This document shows, piece by piece, positions 1 through 6,257 of a stretch of 17,761 bases of DNA. The stretch covers positions 1-17,761 of the forward strand of contig JBBUBI010000009.1 of NCBI GenBank assembly GCA_038058335.1. Reading direction: 5' to 3'. Made by a program: the position numbers and the translations under genes. Numbering within the stretch: the stretch's first letter is position 1; each line of letters opens with the position of its first letter. The stretch is from JBBTVO01 sp038058335. GTDB taxonomy: Bacteria > Patescibacteriota > Microgenomatia > Levybacterales > UBA12049. The notes beneath the pieces are model-generated. The model did not search any database, was not told the DNA's origin, and saw only the letters and a list, made by a program, of their open reading frames with translations.

Positions 1-39
1 AAGCTCGAGGAAGCTCGTGAAAAAGCCTCAGCAGCTTAA
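1..39 (+). CDS. 3' end of an upstream gene (partial, unidentified)
   Basis: Frame 1 reads KLEEAREKASAA and then stops at TAA (37-39). The charged, Ala/Glu/Lys-rich tail looks like the C-terminus of a real helical protein, but twelve residues are too few to name it. It matters because the GTG at 17, the longest start of the next ORF, lies inside this tail. That favours the ATG at 74 for the following gene. Confidence 0.4.
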   Translation, partial: KLEEAREKASAA

Positions 40-60
40 TAAATCTTCTAATTTTTCTGC

Positions 61-66
61 TATAAT
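61..66 (+). promoter_or_regulatory. -10 box TATAAT, leaderless promoter of the SWIM gene
   Basis: A perfect TATAAT is followed by 7 nt and then ATG at 74. Sigma70-type promoters start transcription about 7 nt after the -10 box, so the mRNA would begin at or next to the A of the start codon. No Shine-Dalgarno motif is present. The -35 region is not clear. Confidence 0.6.
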
Positions 67-73
67 TAGCTTC

Positions 74-826
74 ATGAATTTATCTGCGGGGATAAAGCCG
101 CATTTTGATATTAACAAAATCAAATTCGCGACAGCCGAATCCATTTACAAAAAAGCGATTGATTTGTATGAATCGGGAAAAGTGACAGGGTTTGAAGAAA
201 AATTTAACGGTTTTTCGGCAATTGTGCTTGGAACAAAACCCTATCGAGTTTTCGTTGAGGAGAAAAGATATGATTACGGCCGTTGCGAATGTTATCTTGG
301 TCAAAATGAAACATTGTGCAAGCATATGGTAGCTGTCGCACTCTACGCTGTTTTGGGAGGTAAACCTCTTAAGCAAGAAGATAAAAAAGTAATTTATTCG
401 CCAAAGTGTAGCGGTAATCTTGGTGAACTTTCAAAAAAGCAATTGACAGAAGTCGAAGAATCTATAAACGCGGCAATAAAATATATCAAGCCGTATCGCG
501 GTCCTTCCAAAATTTGGTTTTCTTATCAAGATTCTCTTTCAGAGGGGTGTAATCGTTTATCGTCGATTGTCTCCGAATTACCTGTAAGTTTTGAAACCGC
601 AGACTTGATGATTAAATTGCTTTTGCGGTTGGATAAAAAACTAACCTTAGGGGGCGTGGATGATTCTGACGGGGAAGTAGGTGGATTTATCGAAGAAACA
701 GTTGGAGTACTTTTAGAATATGCAAAACTAAAACCATCATGTATTAAGTCTTTTCAACAACTTTCTGGAAAAGAAACATGTTTTAGTTGGGAAGAACCGT
801 TTCTTAGAGAGTTTAATCTAAAATAA
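74..826 (+). CDS. SWIM zinc-finger domain protein
   Basis: The product is 250 aa from ATG 74. A SWIM zinc finger of the form CxCx(8)CxH is visible, with ligands C71, C73, C82 and H84. It is preceded by a short beta-rich stretch (about 45-70) of the kind that usually leads into SWIM fingers. SWIM fingers bind Zn and serve in DNA or protein binding. The rest of the chain, about 95-250, is helical and I do not recognise a domain there. No signal peptide or membrane segment is seen. The start is chosen from the TATAAT at 61-66, because the longer GTG start at 17 lies inside the preceding reading frame. The 3' end overlaps the convergent toxin-like gene by 14 bp. The finger is clear; the biological role is unknown. 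Confidence 0.75.
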   Translation: MNLSAGIKPHFDINKIKFATAESIYKKAIDLYESGKVTGFEEKFNGFSAIVLGTKPYRVFVEEKRYDYGRCECYLGQNETLCKHMVAVALYAVLGGKPLKQEDKKVIYSPKCSGNLGELSKKQLTEVEESINAAIKYIKPYRGPSKIWFSYQDSLSEGCNRLSSIVSELPVSFETADLMIKLLLRLDKKLTLGGVDDSDGEVGGFIEETVGVLLEYAKLKPSCIKSFQQLSGKETCFSWEEPFLREFNLK

Positions 827-1481
827 TTTCTTTTTTGAAATTTTTTGCCTCTGAGATGAAAAAATTCTGCCATTCAGATTCTTTCAGCGGTACCAAAAGA
901 TGTGGAAAGTCTTTTAATTTTTTTGCTTCCAAAAATTGACTTCCAAGCTGAATAAAATCTATATTCCAATCAAATTTTATCCTGGCTTTTTTAATTAAAT
1001 CTTCAAGGTTGAATTTATACTTTTTTATTATTATATAAAGATCCATAAAGTCCCTGCTTCTGGGTTTTTGATAAATTGTAAAGAGTTTATTTACGGCAAT
1101 ATCAAATACGCTATCTATTTTTACACCATATTTTTTTTTTGAATTTTCTATTTGGGGAAATGGATAATAAGTAAATTCGGTTTTAAGCGTTTTTTTATTA
1201 TGAAGCTCTAGGAAGATGAGGTTTCTATTAAAGCTTGTTGAGAGGTCTAGGCTTTTATAATGAATGTCTTTTTTTATCGAACGCAAGAATGCTATGACTT
1301 CATCGATTTGAATTTCTTCTTCCGAAAAAAAATCAAGATCCTCCGAAAGGCGGTATGGGATATAAAATGCCGCCAATGCGGTTCCGCCTGAGAGATAAAA
1401 TTTATTTGAAAGAATAGTATTTGAACCAAAAAACTCAAGGAATTGTTTTTGAGTTGGGGTAAGAACGCTTCTCTTGGTCAT
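813..1481 (-). CDS. Nucleotidyltransferase, AbiEii/AbiGii toxin family
   Basis: This 222-aa protein carries the family signature. GGT sits at 32-34 in LSGGTALA, followed by RLSEDLDF (44-51), whose acidic residues D48 and D50 are the expected metal ligands of a DNA polymerase beta-type nucleotidyltransferase. A later RDFMDLY motif (near 142) is also typical. AbiEii proteins act as toxins in abortive-infection and toxin-antitoxin systems by transferring nucleotides to RNA. The ATG overlaps the stop of the upstream small gene by one base (TAATG), which implies translational coupling. The 3' end overlaps the convergent SWIM gene. Family assignment is strong; toxicity and phage defence are inferred from the family. 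Confidence 0.85.
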   Translation of the reverse strand: MTKRSVLTPTQKQFLEFFGSNTILSNKFYLSGGTALAAFYIPYRLSEDLDFFSEEEIQIDEVIAFLRSIKKDIHYKSLDLSTSFNRNLIFLELHNKKTLKTEFTYYPFPQIENSKKKYGVKIDSVFDIAVNKLFTIYQKPRSRDFMDLYIIIKKYKFNLEDLIKKARIKFDWNIDFIQLGSQFLEAKKLKDFPHLLVPLKESEWQNFFISEAKNFKKEIILD

Positions 1482-1672
1482 TATGATACGAGCATTTTAA
1501 GGTATCTTTTCTTCTTAAGATCTATTGAAAGCTGTGGCAGTTGTTTTTTGAGAACAGCTTTGCTTATTTTCTTACCTTGTGTGCCGAAATTAATTAAGCT
1601 TTCAAGTACAAATACTTGATGTTTTTTGGGATATTCAGATAGTTTTTTGATATCCGTTGACCAATTTCTCAT
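1481..1672 (-). CDS. Small AbiEii-partner protein, putative antitoxin
   Basis: This 63-aa basic protein begins MRNWSTDIKKLSEYPKK and has an LE..INFG core followed by a Lys-rich tail that ends in a YLKML-like helix. I recall similar short proteins upstream of AbiEii-type genes in Patescibacteria. It is much shorter than classical AbiEi and lacks room for the usual winged-helix plus C-terminal domain, so it is probably a distinct partner. The stop codon shares a base with the toxin start. An extended -10 box lies 6 nt upstream of the ATG. An antitoxin role is inferred from position. Confidence 0.6.
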   Translation of the reverse strand: MRNWSTDIKKLSEYPKKHQVFVLESLINFGTQGKKISKAVLKKQLPQLSIDLKKKRYLKMLVS

Positions 1673-1678
1673 ATGTAT

Positions 1679-1687
1679 ATTATACCA
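1679..1687 (-). promoter_or_regulatory. Extended -10 (TGGTATAAT), leaderless promoter of the TA-like pair
   Basis: Read on the minus strand, TGG-TATAAT occupies 1687-1679. The hexamer ends 6 nt before the ATG at 1672. The site is divergent from the ychF promoter at 1713-1721, so about 56 bp carry both promoters with no room for 5' UTRs. Confidence 0.65.
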
Positions 1688-1712
1688 TTTTGAAAGCTAT
1701 TTATCATTTGTC

Positions 1713-1721
1713 TGGTATAAT
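1713..1721 (+). promoter_or_regulatory. Extended -10 (TGGTATAAT), leaderless promoter of ychF
   Basis: TGG-TATAAT ends at 1721 and the ychF ATG is at 1729, a gap of 7 nt. The same nine bases occur on the other strand at 1687-1679. TTGAAA at 1690-1695 is a -35 candidate, but it sits 20 bp away and is therefore weak. Confidence 0.65.
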
Positions 1722-1728
1722 AATCCTT

Positions 1729-2829
1729 ATGAACCTGTCGATTGCGATTGTAGGACTTCCGAACGTAGGTAAATCAACTTTATTTAATGCACTTCTTAAG
1801 AAACAACAGGCTCTTTCTGCAAATTATCCTTTTGCCACAATAGAACCAAATATTGGTATTGTTCCGGTTCCCGATGACAGACTCAAGAAATTAGCAGAAA
1901 TTACAAAAGAGGAAGAGGGGATGTCGCAGATGCCTCCGATAAAACCTGCAACAGTTGAATTTGTAGATATTGCAGGATTGGTAAAAGGCGCTGCAGAAGG
2001 TGCGGGGCTTGGCAATAAATTTCTTTCACATATTAGAGAGACAAGTATCATCGCGCATGTAATCAGAGGCTTTACGGATGAAAATGTAATACGGGAAGGA
2101 AGCAGTGATCCGGAGGAAGATTTTGCAACTATTCAAACAGAACTTATTCTGGCAGATCTTCAGACTGTCCAAAATGTAAAGGGCAGATTGAAAAAACCAA
2201 CTGCGATTGAAAAATCTGCGCTCGATAAGTTGTATGAAAATCTTAATACGGGAGAGCTTGCCCGCAGGATTAAGTTTAATGATGAAGAAAAAGAATATAT
2301 CAAAACTTTATTTCTTATAACTTTAAAGCCGGAGATAATTGTTCTAAACGTTTCGGAAAACGATGAGTCGCTTGTTAATAATGAAATTTTAAAACAAAAA
2401 TACGCAGATCTCTTGCAGATATCGGAAAACCGAATAATAGTGGTGTGTGCAAAAATCGAAGAAGAACTGTCGGGACTTTCGCAAGATGAACAAAAAGCAT
2501 ATCTGGAAGAAATGGGCGTTGCTCATTCTGGTCTTGAGAAATTAATCCAAAAATCTTATGAATCTTTGGGGCTTATTTCATTTCTTACGGCAGGAGAGAA
2601 AGAAGTGCGTGCATGGACTATAAAAAAAGGAATGAATGCTGTTGATGCCGCCGGAGTTATTCATACGGATTTTATGAAGAAATTCATAAAAGCAGAGGTC
2701 GTATCATATGATGATTTTGTAACACTTGCTGGTTGGAAAGGTGCTAGGGAAAAAGGTAGGGCAAGGCTTGAAGGCAGAGATTACATCATGCAGGATGGGG
2801 ATGTGGTAGAGTTTAAAATCGGTGCCTGA
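1729..2829 (+). CDS. ychF: Redox-regulated ATPase YchF (Obg-type GTPase superfamily)
   Basis: The product is 366 aa, close to the family norm. The P-loop is GLPNVGKST near the N-terminus. The G3 region DIAGLVKGAAEGAGLGNKF and the NVSE motif replacing NKxD are typical of YchF, a ribosome-associated protein that prefers ATP. The C-terminal TGS domain ends in GDVVEFKIG. A longer reading frame begins at 1657, but the family starts at MNLSIAIVG, and the extended -10 box 7 nt upstream supports ATG 1729. Immediately after the stop, a second version of the last codons is found at 2869-2895, suggesting that the 3' end has been rearranged. Confidence 0.95.
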   Translation: MNLSIAIVGLPNVGKSTLFNALLKKQQALSANYPFATIEPNIGIVPVPDDRLKKLAEITKEEEGMSQMPPIKPATVEFVDIAGLVKGAAEGAGLGNKFLSHIRETSIIAHVIRGFTDENVIREGSSDPEEDFATIQTELILADLQTVQNVKGRLKKPTAIEKSALDKLYENLNTGELARRIKFNDEEKEYIKTLFLITLKPEIIVLNVSENDESLVNNEILKQKYADLLQISENRIIVVCAKIEEELSGLSQDEQKAYLEEMGVAHSGLEKLIQKSYESLGLISFLTAGEKEVRAWTIKKGMNAVDAAGVIHTDFMKKFIKAEVVSYDDFVTLAGWKGAREKGRARLEGRDYIMQDGDVVEFKIGA

Positions 2830-2895
2830 CGGAGATCCGCCTTCGCATAAAGCTCCGGCGAGACAAGTGTGGTAGAATTTAAGATAGGGAGTTAA
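2803..2895 (+). repeat. Duplicated ychF tail around a degenerate palindromic insert
   Basis: The final nine codons of ychF (2803-2829) recur at 2869-2895, 66 nt downstream and in the same frame. Both read VVEFKIG plus one residue (Ala or Ser) and a stop. Four codons differ only silently (gag/gaa, aaa/aag, atc/ata, ggt/ggg). Two in-frame stops (2827 and 2848) lie before the second copy. The segment between them is GC-rich for this window and holds a degenerate dyad (CGCC...GGCG, about 2838-2860). It resembles the short intergenic repeats I associate with CPR genomes. Confidence 0.6.
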
Positions 2896-2901
2896 GCTGT
2901 C

Positions 2902-2910
2902 TGATAGATT
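2902..2910 (+). promoter_or_regulatory. Candidate extended -10 (TGATAGATT) for the C39-like gene
   Basis: TGA-TAGATT is a TGn-extended -10 with 4 of 6 consensus positions. It ends 8 nt before an in-frame ATC codon (2919), where the signal-peptide n-region begins. This matches the short promoter-to-start spacing elsewhere in the window, but the hexamer is weaker. Confidence 0.3.
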
Positions 2911-2918
2911 ATAAGCAC

Positions 2919-3959
2919 ATCCGCCGGCAGGCAGTTGCTGTTTGCGCAGTCCTACTTCTTTTTGTCTTTGCTCTATTTTCTTTTCCAGCTTTTGTATACG
3001 CTCAAACATTTCCCCAGAAGCACAATATAGTTCTCCAGCCTCGTAAGCAGGCGTTTGGTCTAAGCTGTGAATTTGGATCGGCAGTAAGCGTAATTCATCA
3101 TTTTACCCGCAACACTTATTTTGCCTCGTCCAATCAAAAAAATGCTGAGAAGTTATTGATTTCAGGAATCGGATCTTCATCAAATCCAAATGTAGGTATT
3201 CGCATGGGAACTTTGGATTCTGCAGAAACACTTTTTGAAAATTTGAACAAAAACTTCGGAGGGTCAGAATATTACGGCATTCACGCAGGACCATTCGTAG
3301 ATCTTTTTGCAAAATACAGGCTTACTGCTCGGCCTGTAAATGATTTGTCATCGATAAAATATGCCTTAAGCCTTGGGCATTTGGTGATGGCGTGGATCAA
3401 TGTAGGACAGGGCAAAGCAGTGGATGTAGATCTTGCATATGGGAAAACGCCAGTAGTTAAAGGCGAGCATAATGTTGTAATTACTGGCTATGATTTATCA
3501 GGTTTTTGGATAATGGATCCCGGAAGGGGAGTTATGCGCAAGATAAGCAGTGCAAATCTTCGCGATGCGTCGCGTCTGTTCTCAATACCGTTTTTGGAAG
3601 TTTATCCTGCATCGGCAAGAAAAAATTATTCATATGATCTATTTTCAGCACCGGTTGATAAGGCATCAGGACTGGACAGAAGCATTATAAAAATTTCAGT
3701 AAAAAACGGTTCAGCGCAAGCAGGTACTGCAGGACTTGCAACGGAAATCCTGAAAGATTTCGGTTATAAGGTGATCTCAATTGGGAATGCTGATAGCAAG
3801 AAATATGACGGAATTACGGTTAAGATCCGAGAAAAATATAAAGATTATATTTCTATAATTCAAAAAGATCTGAGTCTCGCATTCCGCATGCCGGTTAAAA
3901 TTTCAGTCGATTCATCAAGCTTTTCCTCTGAAGACGCCGTGGTAATAATTGGAGTTTGA
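2919..3959 (+). CDS. Exported C39-like cysteine peptidase with LytR_C domain; start codon unusual
   Basis: The first ordinary start in this frame is TTG at 3156, but the frame is open from 2883 and clearly coding upstream of it. It contains a basic HIRRQ, a hydrophobic run AVAVCAVLLLFVFALF, and a cleavage-like FVYAQT. The likely nucleophile Cys of a C39_2-type fold follows at 3066-3068 (LSCEFGSAVSV). The matching His is in GEHNVVITGYD (codon 3468) and the Asp in MDPGRG (codon 3516). The last ~90 residues (IIKISVKNGSAQAGTAGL onward) fit a LytR C-terminal domain. The likely role is cell-envelope peptide processing outside the membrane. No ATG, GTG or TTG precedes the signal peptide, so the start could be ATC 2919, CTG 2901, or a codon lost by mutation or assembly error. 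Position 2919 is my best estimate. Confidence 0.65.
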   Translation: MRRQAVAVCAVLLLFVFALFSFPAFVYAQTFPQKHNIVLQPRKQAFGLSCEFGSAVSVIHHFTRNTYFASSNQKNAEKLLISGIGSSSNPNVGIRMGTLDSAETLFENLNKNFGGSEYYGIHAGPFVDLFAKYRLTARPVNDLSSIKYALSLGHLVMAWINVGQGKAVDVDLAYGKTPVVKGEHNVVITGYDLSGFWIMDPGRGVMRKISSANLRDASRLFSIPFLEVYPASARKNYSYDLFSAPVDKASGLDRSIIKISVKNGSAQAGTAGLATEILKDFGYKVISIGNADSKKYDGITVKIREKYKDYISIIQKDLSLAFRMPVKISVDSSSFSSEDAVVIIGV

Positions 3960-3970
3960 AATCTTGAAAA

Positions 3971-4005
3971 ACCGAAGGTAGCGATCGTATTTCACCTTCC
4001 AGGTG
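3971..4005 (+). repeat. Overlapping palindromes in the rpsF leader region
   Basis: CACCT-tcc-AGGTG (3993-4005) has the same ACCT-NNN-AGGT core as the RAYT-flanking palindromes. An alternative stem pairs GAAGGT (3974-3979) with ACCTTC (3994-3999), so the two hairpins are mutually exclusive. CCG (3972-3974) abuts the alternative stem. No T-run follows, so this is not an intrinsic terminator. It may be a repeat relic or an RNA control element for rpsF. Confidence 0.45.
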
Positions 4006-4077
4006 TACGAATGAATTTGAGATTGAAGTATTTTTGGTATTGTTTCGCGAGCTTAAATATGTTAATATTTATGGGAA

Positions 4078-4482
4078 ATGCGAGCGTACGAACTTACATT
4101 GGTTTTGAGGCCAGCTCTTAAGGACGATGAGCGAAAGAAACTCCTGACAACAGTTAAGGGTTTTTTTGGTGATGCTAATTTTACCAAAGAAAATGATTGG
4201 GGGCAGAAATCCCTTTCCTATGCGATAAAAAGGGAGACCTCTGGATACTTTATCCACATGATGCTTGAGACAGAGGGGGCGATCTCTCCTGATTTTGAGA
4301 GAAGGCTTCTGACAAACGACAATGTCTTAAGACATTTATTTTTAAGAGGAAAAGATAAAAAAACAACAGAAACAAAAAGCCCAAAAATTGAAAAAGAAGT
4401 AGAAAAGCCAAAGAGGGTAGCATCAGCTAAAACACCTGTTATTAAGAAAAAAGTTGTGAAAAAGAGTGCTAAGAAAAAGTGA
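4078..4482 (+). CDS. rpsF: 30S ribosomal protein S6
   Basis: The N-terminus MRAYELTLVLRP is a typical S6 first strand, and the alpha/beta fold covers residues 1-96. The last ~38 residues are a Lys-rich tail (KKKVVKKSAKKK) that probably contacts rRNA. S6 binds S18 on the small-subunit platform, and the S18 gene lies two genes downstream. A near-consensus -10 (TAATAT, 4063-4068) lies 9 nt before the ATG, so the transcript could have almost no leader. No convincing Shine-Dalgarno is present. An ATG at 4071 is out of frame. Confidence 0.93.
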   Translation: MRAYELTLVLRPALKDDERKKLLTTVKGFFGDANFTKENDWGQKSLSYAIKRETSGYFIHMMLETEGAISPDFERRLLTNDNVLRHLFLRGKDKKTTETKSPKIEKEVEKPKRVASAKTPVIKKKVVKKSAKKK

Positions 4483-4497
4483 TACGAATTGATCTAA

Positions 4498-4527
4498 TTG
4501 ACCTAATTAGTCTAATTGCTCTAAAAT
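4498..4527 (+). promoter_or_regulatory. Candidate sigma70-type promoter upstream of ssb
   Basis: TTGACC (4498-4503) and TAAAAT (4522-4527) are separated by 18 bp. They lie in an AT-rich spacer built from CTAATT-type reiterations, which raises the chance of a spurious match. If used, it gives ssb-rpsR a promoter independent of rpsF. Confidence 0.3.
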
Positions 4528-4571
4528 CAGCTTAGATTAATTAGAAATTAGGATTTAGAAATTTTCAGGAT

Positions 4572-5066
4572 ATGGCACGAAGTCTAAACAGAGCACAGAT
4601 TATAGGAAATCTTACAAAAGATCCTGAGCTTCGATATACCCCAAACGGAACTGCAGTTTGTTCATTCTCAATTGCTACCAACAGAAACTGGACAACTGAT
4701 TCGGGAGAGAAAAAAGAAGACGTAGAATTTCACAGGGTTGTAGCCTGGAATAAGCTTGCAGAGATCTGCTCGCAGTTTTTGGTAAAAGGGCGTAAGGTTT
4801 TTGTCGAGGGAAGGCTTTCGACAAGATCCTGGAATGCTCAGGATGGAACATCGCGAAGCACAACGGAGATTATTATAAGTGACATGATACTTCTTGATAG
4901 TAAAAGATCTGAGGAGGAAAAAGTCGATTCGAGCGAAGCTCCGGTTGAAGAGGCACCTGCAAAAGAAAAGGATAAGGCATCAAAGACAAAGCCTGTGAAG
5001 GAAAAAGCTCAGGAAGAACCGCAAGGTACCGAAGAAGAAATCTCTCCTGATGACATCCCATTCTAA
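4572..5066 (+). CDS. ssb: Single-stranded DNA-binding protein
   Basis: The 164-aa product begins MARSLNRAQIIGNLTKDPELRYTP-type sequence, typical of the SSB OB fold, which spans about residues 1-110. A low-complexity Lys/Glu/Ala linker follows. The chain ends in the acidic tip SPDDIPF, the peptide by which SSB recruits replication and repair proteins. It coats single-stranded DNA in replication and recombination. The order rpsF-ssb-rpsR is a classic conserved cluster. The ATG is preceded by TTTCAGGAT, in which AGGA is too close to the start for a normal Shine-Dalgarno interaction. Confidence 0.95.
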   Translation: MARSLNRAQIIGNLTKDPELRYTPNGTAVCSFSIATNRNWTTDSGEKKEDVEFHRVVAWNKLAEICSQFLVKGRKVFVEGRLSTRSWNAQDGTSRSTTEIIISDMILLDSKRSEEEKVDSSEAPVEEAPAKEKDKASKTKPVKEKAQEEPQGTEEEISPDDIPF

Positions 5067-5082
5067 CAGTTAACAATTCACA

Positions 5083-5105
5083 TTTTACAATTAACAGTTG
5101 TAAAA
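5083..5105. repeat. AT-rich hairpin downstream of ssb
   Basis: TTTTACAA (5083-5090) and TTGTAAAA (5098-5105) form a perfect 8-bp stem with a 7-nt loop, 17 nt after the ssb stop. The stem is weak and lacks a T-tract on either strand, so terminator activity is doubtful. Confidence 0.3.
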
Positions 5106-5148
5106 AAGCTTCAAAATTGATAGAATTGGATGATTCGCATTCAGCCTA

Positions 5149-5199
5149 CTGTCTACGGTCTACAGCCAAAGAGCAAAAATAACTGTAGTCAGTAGTCAG
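5149..5199 (+). repeat. Imperfect 17-bp inverted repeat in the rpsR leader
   Basis: CTGTCTACGGTCTACAG (5149-5165) and CTGTAGTCAGTAGTCAG (5183-5199) pair at 14 of 17 positions around a 17-nt loop. The structure ends 20 nt before the rpsR ATG. Each arm also contains an internal short direct repeat (GTCTAC twice; GTAGTCA with AGTAGTCA). It could be an mRNA structure or a relic of a repeat family. Confidence 0.4.
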
Positions 5200-5219
5200 A
5201 AGACTATTAGCAATTTTTT

Positions 5220-5462
5220 ATGGCAAAGAAAAGATCAAGAATAAGAGTTATAAAAGTTAAAGAGTCATGTTCTTTTTGCAAAGAAGGCAAGGCTCCGACC
5301 TATACTGAAGTTGCAGTACTTGGAAGATTTCTAAGTGATAGAAACAAAATAATTTCCCGTGCAAGAACCGGTGTTTGCGCAAGACATCAGCGCGATCTTG
5401 GAAGAAGCATAAAACACGCGAGACACTTGGCACTTTTGCCTTTCAGCTCAAATCATTCATAA
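5220..5462 (+). CDS. rpsR: 30S ribosomal protein S18
   Basis: The 80-aa protein shows the S18 core GRFLSDRNKIISRARTGVCA followed by HQRDLGRSIKHARHLALLPF. Unlike E. coli S18 it keeps a full zinc-ribbon set: C17 and C20 (SCSFCKEG), then C53 and H56 (VCARH). It is therefore the zinc-binding form. S18 pairs with S6 on the 30S platform. The ATG follows an A/T-rich run with no Shine-Dalgarno. Confidence 0.95.
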   Translation: MAKKRSRIRVIKVKESCSFCKEGKAPTYTEVAVLGRFLSDRNKIISRARTGVCARHQRDLGRSIKHARHLALLPFSSNHS

Positions 5463-5495
5463 TTTTTCAGTTAATATTTTCTATTTTCTAAAGAG

Positions 5496-6257
5496 ATGAC
5501 TTCACTGTCTATTCCGCTCAAACAAGGATTTTCTGCCAAAGTAAAAGTTGGCGATAAGGTAATTTCGGGCCAGGTCATTGCATCAAGAATAACCTCAGGC
5601 AAGGATCATCAGATACATGTGGCTAATTTTCTCGGAGTCCCCGCAGTTCAATCCTCAAAATATCTTATAAAAAAGCCGGGAGACAGAGTAGAGGAGGGAT
5701 TTGCTGTGGCTGTTAAAAAGGGAGCATTGGGGATGGGGGCAAAAAAAGCAGTGAGTCCTGTAAGCGGTACGGTTTTTAGTTTTGATCAGAACGAAGGAGC
5801 CCTTGTAATAAGGACAGCTGATGAAACAGAAACTCAAGATTTGTTTTCTCCGGTTGATGGTGAAGTATCTCTATGCGATAATGAAAAGATAGTTATAAAG
5901 ACCGATAAAAGCGGAATTTTGGTCTTAAAAGCAACTGGAGAAGGCAAGCTTGAAGGAGAACTTATTGCTCTTAAGGGAGAAAATATAGATGCGGGGGAAT
6001 TAAAGATAGATGTTCAGGGAAAAATTGCAGGAGGCAAGAAATTCGGCAGAGAAGCAATTGCAAAAACACTCGGACTTGGGGCAATAGGCATAATAGCAGG
6101 ATATATTGCAGATGAGGACTTCGCGGATCTGGAGAAGAAAGTGGTCAGAAATCCTGTAATAATGGTTGGAGATGAGATTGATAAAGTGTTAAAGTCTGAC
6201 GGAAAAAAAATTCATGCAGATCCGGTCAACAAAACAATAATTTTACAAAATGAATAG
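5496..6257 (+). CDS. Barrel-sandwich (biotinyl/lipoyl-like) domain protein of unknown function
   Basis: The 253-aa product is predicted soluble. It repeats a beta motif characteristic of barrel-sandwich hybrid folds: KVGDKVISGQVIA (17-29), KPGDRVEEGFAVAV with SPVSGTVFSF (60-96), and FSPVDGEVSL with KIVIKT (117-136). The C-terminal 75 residues hold a GREAIAKTLGLGAIGIIAGYI segment that may be a buried helix rather than a membrane span. No MKM-type modifiable lysine motif is seen, so it is probably not biotinylated or lipoylated. The fold recalls the RnfC/NqrA N-terminal region, but no cofactor motif is evident. It overlaps ctpA by 8 nt (ATGAATAG), which implies coupled translation with an envelope protease. 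I do not recognise a named family. Confidence 0.6.
   Translation: MTSLSIPLKQGFSAKVKVGDKVISGQVIASRITSGKDHQIHVANFLGVPAVQSSKYLIKKPGDRVEEGFAVAVKKGALGMGAKKAVSPVSGTVFSFDQNEGALVIRTADETETQDLFSPVDGEVSLCDNEKIVIKTDKSGILVLKATGEGKLEGELIALKGENIDAGELKIDVQGKIAGGKKFGREAIAKTLGLGAIGIIAGYIADEDFADLEKKVVRNPVIMVGDEIDKVLKSDGKKIHADPVNKTIILQNE

Noticed and set aside
17..73. GTG start at 17 extending the SWIM-finger gene by 19 residues
   Set aside because: It lies inside the tail of an upstream reading frame (1-39), while a TATAAT 7 nt before ATG 74 supports the shorter gene.
820..850. AATTTC/GAAATT hairpin followed by T-run after the SWIM gene, as a terminator
   Set aside because: The stem is six A/T-rich pairs with a T-only loop and lies in the coding sequence of the convergent gene. 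It is too weak to call.
1657..1728. ATG at 1657 extending ychF by 24 residues
   Set aside because: YchF proteins begin at MNLSIAIVG-like sequence, and the ychF promoter lies within this extension.
2704..3009. Minus-strand ORF of 101 codons over the ychF 3' end
   Set aside because: It is the antisense of ychF codons and of the signal-peptide region of the next gene, with no plausible domain.
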